NCBI GenBank assembly: GCA_037127255.1
Contig: JBANSL010000014.1
Coordinates: 2,606,501 to 2,670,500 of the forward strand
Source: Persicaria tinctoria
Taxonomy: Eukaryota; Streptophyta; Magnoliopsida; Caryophyllales; Polygonaceae
Direction: 5' to 3'
DNA: 64,000 nt
In this document: positions 55,779 to 64,000 of the stretch, one piece after another
How positions within the stretch are numbered: the stretch's first letter is position 1
Layout of the letters: each line of letters opens with the position of its first letter
Notes under the pieces: model-generated
The model's database searches: none
What the model was told of the DNA's origin: nothing
The model's input: the letters and a program-made list of their open reading frames with translations, nothing else
Made by a program: the position numbers and the translations under genes

Positions 55779-56372
55779 TCAGTAAAGGTAACCTGACCAT
55801 GGACAATCGACCTTCTGAGCCCTAACCACCGACCGGCCGGAGCAATCAATCACGACGTCCTCGCAGGTCGCAGCCAGCCGTACGCGTTGTTTCACCAAAT
55901 CCCCTTTCAATTCGACATCGACGATCCCCTCTCCGGCCGCCAAGTCAGCCCTAACCTCCTCAACGGGCACCAGGCCAAACGCTTCCCCGTGGACCAGCCT
56001 CTCGCTAGCCGCGGTCAGGTTGAAAACGTCGGGCAGGCCGCCGTCGGCGATCGTGCGGTTGTCCTTCTTCACCAAAAATCCGAGGCTTGTCAGGTGGAGG
56101 GGGATCCCGAAGGGGTCCGGGTTCCTGATCCGGATGCCGACTCCGATGATGCTGTCGGCGTGGCCGTCGGAGGTGACGTTGTCGTATCTGACCGCCGTTG
56201 ACTCGACGGCGAAATTCAGAAGCTTGACCTTGACGGGGATATTCTGGTGGCCAGATGATATCGCATTCCAGAGGAGAGCCACAACTACCGTTCCGAACAA
56301 TAAGCAGGCTAGGAGCAAGCCCCAATACTCGCCATCGCTCCGGGTCGCCGGTGGTTTTGTAGTCGTAGACAT
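55779..56372 (-). CDS. NHL/LEA_2-like membrane protein, copy 7 (diverged)
   Basis: From MSTTTKPPATRSDG (ATG at 56372) the frame gives 197 residues. The membrane segment is at about residues 16-36 (YWGLLLACLLFGTVVVALLW). The ectodomain has VGIRIRNPDPFGIPLHLTSL, LPDVFNLTAASERLVHGEAFG, ADLAAGEGIVDVELKGDL, CEDVVIDCSGRS, KVDC. About 14 residues (the PDRYG...FDAEL segment) are missing in frame. NPDPFGIPLHLTSL is the closest of all copies to a classic LEA_2 N-P motif, which supports the family call. An in-frame upstream ATG at 56438 would add MILFLLLLGKPRASSQTDTS and two more residues, a hydrophobic start. Which start is used is not decidable here. Confidence 0.65.
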   Translation of the reverse strand: MSTTTKPPATRSDGEYWGLLLACLLFGTVVVALLWNAISSGHQNIPVKVKLLNFAVESTAVRYDNVTSDGHADSIIGVGIRIRNPDPFGIPLHLTSLGFLVKKDNRTIADGGLPDVFNLTAASERLVHGEAFGLVPVEEVRADLAAGEGIVDVELKGDLVKQRVRLAATCEDVVIDCSGRSVVRAQKVDCPWSGYLY

Positions 56373-56441
56373 CGGAAGCGACGTGTCCGTTTGAGAGCTT
56401 GCTCTCGGCTTTCCCAACAGCAACAAAAACAAAATCATTTG

Positions 56442-56455
56442 AAACGACGTCGTTT
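56442..56455 (-). promoter_or_regulatory. Palindrome AAACGACGTCGTTT upstream of copy 7
   Basis: The palindrome is identical to that of copies 1-3 but lies about 70 bases upstream of MSTTTKPP, and next to the upstream ATG at 56438. A 66-base insertion between palindrome and ancestral start explains the change. A weak TATA-like AATTAAAC lies near 56548. Confidence 0.45.
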
Positions 56456-57014
56456 ACGCGCGGGATTGATCGATCGATCGACGCCGGTGGAAGCAAATCA
56501 GCTGGTTAGCAAATTGCAATAGATGTAACGTAGTATATATACGACTGTTTAATTAGCCGTCTTCTATCTACTCTCCCCCTAAATTAAAATATTAAAAATA
56601 AAGAGTTTTTTTATCCCCAAATTAAAGAGATTTTTCTTAAATATAATTAAGGAGCACTAATTTATATATATAATACAGTTTTTTTGATAAAATATTTTTT
56701 TAAATTAAATAAAAACAATTTATCAAATTAATTATCTTCTATCTTCTATACACTATATACTAAAGCCAAAGCCGATGTGCTTGTAGTACTCCTCATAAAA
56801 TTTTCTTCCAAAAATATTAATACTGTATACTGATAAAATTATTAGATAATTGCAATTTAGATTGCATTAAATAAATAGAGCAGTTAGTTTTATTTTATCT
56901 CAAATAAATGGATAGATACAATAATATCATATAAAAAAGATTAAATATGATATAAGAAAAAAAATGTCTAATTGGAATTCTTATTTATTTTTCACGTTGA
57001 AATTCATAAAAAGA

Positions 57015-57086
<72 letters not shown>

Positions 57087-57420
57087 TTTTTATCTCCTGT
57101 AATTGGATATATAGATGCAATTTAAATCATGTAAAAAAGATTAAACAGATAGATTTTGACTTTAAAAACTAAGGATGTTTGTTAATATGGAAAATGTTAT
57201 GGCTCAATATTTTAAAAAATAGAAAAAAATATTTTTTTAATCAATGAAAAAGGAATAAGTTCGGCAAAAGTTACAAAATAATATTTTGGTGACAATTTCA
57301 GATGAGAAAAACTAGTCAAACTTATAAAATTTTATTTGGTGATAATATTTTAATGATATATAATGTGATGGTGACATTTCTTGTGGGTATACTATCATGG
57401 TGATAGTTTTTTTTATGCAA
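56456..57420. other. 5' flank of copy 7; no gene seen
   Basis: AT-rich duplicated flank with an (AT)n microsatellite at about 57018-57081. The site GATGTTTGTTAATATGGAAAA (about 57175) is another empty site for the Helitron at 21536. Confidence 0.55.
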
Positions 57421-58681
57421 TAGTTAGGCCCGGACCTGAGGCGAGGTCCAACAGGCCATCGTCTTAGGCCCACATCCCGTAGGGGGCCCAATGGCCATAT
57501 ATATTATATATACTAGTTTAATAACCCGCACCTTGTCCGGGCCGCGGGGTCTCTTTTTACAAAGTATTTTATATTTGTTAACGACTATTAGATAATACAA
57601 TTATTCAAAGTAGTAATAAATAAAATTTACTAAGTATAAATAATATTATGATAATTTAATAATCTAAATTCTAATTAAAAAAATTCATAAGTAGGTAAAC
57701 AATCTTAGGATAATTGGTAGAGTTGATCGGGAAAAGAAATCATAGATAAATGTAAATTTAAATAAAAGAAAAAAGCCCATAAAATGACACATAAGCATGG
57801 TGAAATAAGATAATGTCACATAAGATCGAAAATTATAGAGAAGGCGACACTCGTATACAATGTATTCCTTTTTAGCATTATTATATATTTAAGATACATC
57901 CACATTCGGAAGACATATCAACGGATTTTTTTTAAAAAAAAATGAAGTTATTTGGCTAAATGTCCACTTTTGTATATCCCTTTTGCTAATTGTCCTTCTA
58001 AACTACCATTTTGTTAAATGTCAAAAAAAAAATATTGGAAACCCCATACTACCCCTATTATTATTATTACCCTTCTCCTTCTCGCTCTCCAAGCGCCCCT
58101 TCTCCAGATCTGAACCCTACCACTCCGCGTTTGATTTCACAGCCTCCGGCGACCACCACCCCGACGCTCAGGTGCCGCACCTCCGTCGTGGCCCTACCGC
58201 AATCTGCTGATAACATACCCATGCTCCTCCCCTCGCTCCCCTTTCTACATCCTGAAGAACACCCTCCGCCTCCTTGTAAGCGGGAACGACTTAGGTCGAT
58301 CTTCTCTTTCCGCACCAAACTTCTCTTCCGATGACGAGGACGAGGCCTATCTCCGCCTGTAGTCCATCCATCTCCGCATACATCAAGGTTTCTCCTTCCT
58401 GCTTTTCTTTTTGTCTCTCTTCTCCTCTACTTGCTGCCTCTTGTGATCTCGCCTTTTTCCGTTTCAGATCTGTATAGATTTGATGCAAATTGTTTCAGAT
58501 TCTATTGCGATTCATCTGAAAATTTTGATTGTAGTTCCTTATTACGATCAACCGTGTTAATGGAATCATTTTCATTTTCCTTTAGCGAAAGAATTAACTT
58601 GATAGCAGCTTCTCCCTGATTTTCCGAACTTGTTTATTTTTAATTGAAGATTTACGGTCAGTCAAGATTGAATAAGTGCTA
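57421..58681. other. Mosaic: broken hAT end, Helitron 3' end, CT-rich exon-like block
   Basis: At 57424-57500 lies TAGGCCCGGACCTGAGGCG and related GGGCCC-rich sequence like the hAT element at 31249. At 57513-57516 CTAG, followed by the GC hairpin CCCGC...GCGGG, marks a minus-strand Helitron 3' end; its 5' end is not found. At 58060-58400 is a C/T-rich, exon-like block with a possible donor CAAG|GTTTC at 58387. No protein family is recognised. Confidence 0.45.
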
Positions 58682-59359
58682 TGTTGGGTTCCCTCCTATA
58701 TGGGGGAAGAGTCCAATAAACTAGTTTACCATGTGGTTTTTACCATGTGATGTTTTACCTCCTTTATAAAGCGGATGCCTTTCCATTTGGGAAAGTAAAA
58801 GAGAGAAAACACAGAGTGAGAAATGGAGAAAGAAAGAGAGTTGGAGAAATTCGTATCCAATTGTTCAACCCATTTTGAAGTGCCCCGATCGACGACCAAA
58901 CAACCTCCGATTGGGACGATTTTTTGGTATGTTGTTCACCTCATCATAGACTTCATTTTGTACGGTTAGATCGTCCTTTTGATCCTCCAATCTCATACCC
59001 TCTTTGCTAGTGTCCTCTCTTGGGTTTTGTTGATTTCCACCAGCTGGGTGATGAAAATTGGAGATTTGGCTAAGCTTGTTGATGCTTGATGATATTGTAT
59101 GCCTCTAGATTTGTCTAGGGAAGATTGTACCCACTTGTTATTGTTGATAGTGGAAGTTTCTGGCTCCCGTGATTTTTCCCCGTTTTGGGGTTTTCCACGT
59201 AAATATAGTGTTCTTTATACTTGGTTATTTTATCTTTTATTTGTGTCTGATTGTTGGTTTGTGTTGCTTGAGTTTGGCTCTCTGGTTTACAGTTCTTGGC
59301 CAACCCGATTCGTATGTGTTAAAGGGGTTTGTCTGATGTCCCTGCTTCCCGGCTCAATA
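58682..59359 (+). repeat. 5' LTR of copia element 3
   Basis: The LTR is about 680 bp, from TGTTGGGTTCCC to about CTCAATA, just before the primer site. The exact end is uncertain by a few bases. TTTATAAAGCGGATG near 58775 is a TATA-like promoter candidate shared with the 3' LTR. Confidence 0.8.
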
Positions 59360-59362
59360 GAC

Positions 59363-59374
59363 TGGTATCAGAGC
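59363..59374 (+). other. Primer binding site, copia element 3
   Basis: TGGTATCAGAGC is an exact match to the initiator tRNA-Met complement, directly inside the 5' LTR. Confidence 0.88.
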
Positions 59375-59413
59375 ATTTGGTTTAGGACGGAGGAAAACAA
59401 CAGTTTTCATGGA

Positions 59414-62400
59414 ATGATTGTGTTGAATTCGGGGAACTACTCAGATTGGAAGATAAAGATGGAAGATCTTTTGTATGTGAAAGATTTGTATGAGCCGATT
59501 GTGCACAAAGAGATTCCAACGGGTGTCGTTGATGTTGAATGGAAGATTCTGAATCGAAAAGCGATAGCTACGATCAGACAGTTTGTTGATGTGAGTGTGC
59601 TTCAGCATATTGCCAATTACACGAATGCTTATGAGTTATGGTATAAGCTTAAAGGGATGTATGAGAGGAAGAATGCCCTCAACAAGGCATCATTGATGGG
59701 AAAGCTTGTGAAATTGGAGTACAAATATGGTGAGAGCATTGTTGTGCATTTGAGCACATTTCAGGGCTTTATGAATCAGTTAGCTTCTGCGAAGATGTTG
59801 TTAGATGATGAGTTGCAGACTCTACTACTACTCTCCTCAGTGCCGGATAGTTGGGATACACTTGTCGTATCACTTAGTAATTCCGCTCCGGAAGGCAAGC
59901 TGACTATGGAATGTGTGAAGGCTAGTCTTTTGAACGAAGAGACTAGAAGGAAGGAGATGGGTGTCTTCTCACAGTCAAAGGCTAATGTGATGTAGGGTTC
60001 TGGTAACAACAGAGTAAGGAGTAAGCAACGACAGCAGCAGAACAGAGACAAGTCCAAAGGGAGATCGAAGTCTCGAAGCAAGTACATTTGCTATTATTGT
60101 GAGAAGCCGGGTCACATTCAAAAGCATCGCCGAAAGTTCAAGAGGGACAAAGGCAAATAACCTGAGAAGTCAGAGACGTCTAGAAATCAATAAGATAAAG
60201 ACACCGCTGCTCTTACAATTAGTGATGAAATAGTGGAGTTGTTTGTGGTGGCTGATGAAGGTTCCTTGAATCTTGCAAGTGATGAGTGCACTTGGATTGT
60301 TGATTCAACGGCTTCATATCACATTACTCCACACAAGGAGTACTTCTCATCTTACACTTGTGGAGATTTTGGTCATGTGAGGATGGGAAATGATGGCGTG
60401 TCCAATGTTGTTGGCATGGGCACAGTTTGTTTGTTGACATCCACTGGTTGCAGTTTGATTTTGAGAAATGTTTGTCATGTTCCCGATATCAGATTGAATT
60501 TGATATCTTCTGGGATACTTGATGATGATGGTTATGCTCAAAATACACAAGGCGGTGTTTTGAAGTGCTCCAAGGAAAACTTGATTGTAGCCCGGGCAAA
60601 GAAGCAAAATACCATGTATATGATGCAAGCCAAGATTTGCAGAGAAGAAGAAAATGTGATTGATGATGGTGCCGGAGAGCTATGACACAAGCGGCTTGGA
60701 CACATGAGTGAGCGGGGTTTGCAAATCCTTGCCAAGAAGGACATCCTCCCAGATATGCAAGGTATTTCTCTCAAACCTTGTGTTGATTGCCTAGTTGGAA
60801 AGCAACATCGAGTAGCATTTCATACTCGACCTCCATCTAGAAGAAAACATGCATTAGATCTTGTTCATACTAATGTGTGCTCTATGGATTGCAAGTCACA
60901 TGGTGGTGCACACTATTTTGTCACTTTTATTGATGACAGTTCTAGAAAATTATGGGCTTTTGTGTTGAAAAGCAAATATCAGGTTCTGACAGTTTTCAAG
61001 GAGTTCCAAGCCAGAGTTTAACGAGATATTGGTTTGAAGTTGAAGTGTGTCAAATAAGATAATGGTGGAGAGTACAGGGGTCCATTTGAGCAGTATATTG
61101 CAAGAGTTAGGGCATCAAGCTTGAAAAAACAGTTCCGAAGATGCCACAACTGAATGGGCTCGCAGAGAGGATGAACAGAACCATAGCAGAAAGAGTCAGA
61201 AGTATGTTGTCGACTGCAAAGCTGCCAAAGTCCTATTGGGCGGAGGCAATGTTGACTGTTGTGTATCTCATCAACCGCTCGCCTTCAGTTCCTCTTGATG
61301 TTAATGTTCCACAGAGGATTTGGACCGGAAGAGATGTTTCCTTCCAACATTTGAGAGTCTTTTGATGCCTAGCATATGTTCATGATGCTAGAGATAAGAG
61401 ATCCAAGCTTGATAGCAAGAAAAAGTCATGCATCTTCCTATGGTACTCAGATGATGAATTTTGGTACAGATTGTGGGATCTTACATACAAGAAAGTGGTT
61501 AGAAGGAGAGATGTTGTGTTCATGGAAGACAAGACTATTGATGACTGGAAGCTCCAGCGATCGTTGTCGTCCTCTCCTGCTCCAGTCACCTTTGATCCCG
61601 TTTTTCCTCAAGTTGTGCAGAGAAGTTCAATTCAGAATCAACAAGAAGATGAGCATGATGATGGTGATGTTGATCCACCAGAAGTTCCACAACCTCAACA
61701 AGAGGAGCCCCCTATCCAACCTAAAGTTGAGTTGAGAAGATCCACCAAAGAGAGACAAACTTCCTCACAATACTCAGCCAGGGATTCTGTGTTGTTGACT
61801 GATTCAAGAGAGCCTGAATGCTATGAGGAAGTTATGTCAATATGCATCAGAAGGAGTGGTACAATGCCATTCAGGATGAGATGAGTTCCTTGCATGGGAA
61901 TCACACCTATGACTTGGTGAAATTGCCTAAGGGCAAGAAAGCTCTGAAGAACAAATGGGTTTTTTGTTTGAAGTCTGGAGAAGATAGTACACCTCCCAGG
62001 TTTAAAGCTAGAGTTGTGATGAAGGGTTTTGTGCAGAAAAAGGGTGTAGATTTCGATGAGATTTTCTCTCTAGTTGTGAAGATGTCATCCATCCGGGTTG
62101 TTCTAGGCATGGCTTCTAGCATGGACCTAGAGGTCGAGCAACTTGATTTGAAAATTGCCTTCCTTTATGGTGATTTGGAAGAAGAAATCTACATGGAGCA
62201 ACCTGAAGGTTTTGAAATCAAAGGAAAAGAGAAGATGGTTTGTCGTCTCAGAAAGAGCTTGTATGGTTTGAAATAAGGGCCTCGGCAATGGTACAAGAAG
62301 TTCGTGTCTTTTATGATCGACCACAAATTCCACAAGACACATGCCGACCACTGTGTGTTTGTGAAGAATTATGCCGAAGGTGACTTTTTTATTCTCTTGC

Positions 62401-63374
62401 TTTATGTGGATGATATGCTTATGGTTGGTCGGGATACCAACAAGATTGCTAGTATGAAGACTGCATTGAAGAAATCCTTTGCTATGAAGGACCTTGGCCC
62501 TGTAAGACAGATTTTGGGTATGCAGATTACCCGTGACAGAAAGAATCAGAAGTTGTGGATATCACAAGAAAGATACATTGAGAAGGTGTTGCAAAGATTC
62601 AACATGGACAAAGCTAAACCCATGAGTTCCTCACTTGCATCGAACATGAAGCTGAGTTCTGATCAGTGTCCTACAAGTGAGAAAGAGAAACATGAGATAA
62701 AGAAGGTGCCTTATGCTTCAGCCATTGGTAGTCTGATGTATGTCATGGTTTGCACTAGGCCAAACATCGCCTATGGAGTTGGGGTTATCAGCAGGTTCAT
62801 GAGTAATCCTGGAAAGGAGCATTGGGCAGCTGTGAAATTGATTCTCACGTATCTCAGAGGCACTTCGAGAGTGTGTTTGTGCTTTGGTCCTGGAAAACCT
62901 ATGCTTGATGGTTTTACAGATGCAGACATGTCAGGTAATATTGACACGATCCGATCCACATCTGGGTATCTGATTACATTCGCAGGGGGAGCAGTCTCAT
63001 GGCAATTGAGACTGCAGAAGTGTGTTGCTCTGTCAACGATAGAAGCAGAGTATATGGTTGCATTTGAAGCTGGTAAGGAGCTGATATGGATGAGAGACTT
63101 CCTAGAGGAGTTGGGAGTGGAGCAAGCTAGCTATCCACTCTATTGTGACAATAAGAGTGTCATCCACCTTGCCAAGAATGCCGCCTACCATTCTCGAACC
63201 AAGCACATCCGAAGAAGGTATCATTGGCTTCGAGAAAGAGTAGAAGATGAAGATTTTGAGCTCATGAAGATCCACACAAATGACAACGGATCAGATATAC
63301 TGACGAAGACTTTGTCAAAGGAGAAGCTCATCAAGTGCCGCTCAAAGGCGGGCTTGCTCGAGCCCCCCATATAG
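59414..63374 (+). pseudogene. copia gag-pol of element 3, heavily mutated
   Basis: Gag begins near 59414 (MIVLNSGNYSDWKIKMEDLL) and is open to a TAG at 59993. The zinc knuckle (CYYCEKPGHIQKHR, about 60090) has lost its last Cys. The protease motif is DSTASYHI instead of DSGAS (60301). Integrase follows (HKRLGH, DNGGEYRG, MPQLNGLAERMNRT), then RT with WVFCLKSGED, QLDLKIAFLYGDL and YVDDMLMVG, and RNase H with STIEAEYM and RTKHIRRRYHWL. Stops occur at 59993, 60158, 60683, 61019, 61363 and 62274, with shifts near 61100, 61370-61470 and 61850. Gag and the RT C-terminal/RNase H part (62304-63374) remain the longest open stretches. Confidence 0.9.
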
Positions 63375-63390
63375 GATTGATGGAGAGCTA

Positions 63391-64000
63391 TGTTGGGTTC
63401 CCTTCTATATGGGAGAAGAGTTCAATGGACTAGTTTACCATGTAGTTTTTATCATGTGATGTTTTACCTCCTTTATAAAGGGGATGTCTTTCCATTTGAG
63501 AAAGTAAGAGAGAGAAAACAAAGAGTGAGAAAGGGAGAAAGAAAGAGAGTTGGAGAAATTCGTATCCAACTGTTCAGCTCATTTTGAAGTGCCCCGATCG
63601 ACGACCAAACAACCTCCGATTGGGACGATTTTCTGGTATGTTGTTCACCTCATCATAAGCTTCATTTTGTAGGGTTGGATCGTCGTTTTGAGCCTCCAAT
63701 CTCATATCCTCTTTGCTAGTGTCCTCTCTTGGATTTTGTTGATTTCCACCAATTGGATGATGAAAATTGGAGATTTGGCCAAGCTTGTTGATGCTTGATG
63801 ATGTTGTATGCCTCTAGCTTTGTCTAGGGAAGATTGTACCCAATTGTTATTGTTGATAGTGGAAGTTTCTGGCTCCCGTGGTTTTTCCCCGTTTTGGGGT
63901 TTTCCACGTAAATCTGGTGTTCTTCGTGCTTAGTTATTTTATCTTCTGTTTGTGTCTGATTGTTGGTTTGGGTTGCTTGATGTTGGCTCTCTGATTTACA
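63391..64000 (+). repeat. 3' LTR of copia element 3 (incomplete in window)
   Basis: The first 610 bp correspond to 58682-59293, so about 70 bases lie beyond the window. A purine-containing TGATGGAGAGCTA precedes it. Confidence 0.88.

Larger units (their letters stand above)
58682..64000 (+). mobile_element. Ty1/copia retrotransposon 3 (right end outside window)
   Basis: LTRs starting TGTTGGGTTCCC lie at 58682 and 63391. The primer site TGGTATCAGAGC is at 59363-59374. The coding region has copia order. The two LTRs differ at many positions (roughly one in ten over the first 140 bases), so the insertion is much older than copia 2. The window ends before the 3' LTR does, so the target duplication cannot be checked; the left flank is TGCTA. 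Confidence 0.92.

Noticed and set aside
59099..59413. N-terminal 105 residues before the Gag start of copia 3 as part of Gag
   Set aside because: This stretch lies in the LTR and primer site, so translation there is by chance. Gag-like sequence begins near 59414.

Overview
This is nuclear DNA of a flowering plant, most likely a core eudicot. The genus cannot be fixed from the sequence. The evidence is an AT-rich background, Ty1/copia elements primed by initiator tRNA-Met, an L1-type LINE end, Helitrons ending in a hairpin plus CTAG, Stowaway-like MITEs with CTCCCTCCGT ends, and many ACTCCGTA words. There is no operon structure, no ribosomal RNA and no CRISPR array.

The backbone is a degenerate tandem array of one small gene family, all on the minus strand. 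There are seven recognisable copies, at about 2.5, 5.9, 17.9, 20.7, 37.3, 53.4 and 55.8 kb. Each encodes a protein of about 200-210 residues: a short Ser/Thr-rich start (MSTTTEP), one membrane segment, and a C-terminal domain resembling the LEA_2/NHL (NDR1/HIN1-like) fold. Copies 2, 3, 6 and 7 keep open frames. Copy 1 is frameshifted and cut by a copia element. Copy 4 lacks its start. Copy 5 is cut by a large LTR element. The flanks (a TATA-like CTATTTAA, a palindrome AAACGACGTCGTTT next to the start codon in four copies, and 1-2 kb of AT-rich DNA) are duplicated with the genes. Paralogous flanks therefore give 'empty sites' that define several transposon insertions to the base.

Layout: 1-2458 is the 3' part of copia element 1, inserted in NHL copy 1. 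3247-4420 is an A-tailed insertion with a 17-bp target duplication. 5344-5799 is a Harbinger-like MITE. 6674-12189 is a MULE (9-bp duplication) that carries copia element 2 (7028-11679). 12291-13087 is a direct repeat with a long palindrome. 13810-14198 is a hAT MITE. 16422-16889, 21536-23649 and 23717-24403 are Helitrons. 25058-28137 holds spliced gene fragments, including a broken DEG9-type protease fragment. 28.4-29.4 kb holds a tRNA-like sequence, a CACTA-like fold-back and a Stowaway MITE nested in another. 29360-32040 is a LINE end broken by a MULE-like and a hAT element. 33123-37064 is a 3.9-kb Helitron with gene-like fragments. 37633-48969 is a large non-coding LTR retrotransposon (LARD-like) on the minus strand with almost identical 3-kb LTRs, the left one truncated. 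48970-50103 holds two further Helitron ends and a hAT element. 52-57.4 kb is the best preserved part of the gene array. 57.4-58.7 kb is a mosaic of fragments. 58682-64000 is copia element 3, with an older, heavily decayed coding region.

Nothing here forms a pathway. The only plausible host-coding genes are the NHL-like copies. Everything else is mobile DNA, captured fragments or AT-rich spacer. The most interesting aspects are this little-described gene array, its shared promoter palindrome, and the layered insertions that can be ordered in time.
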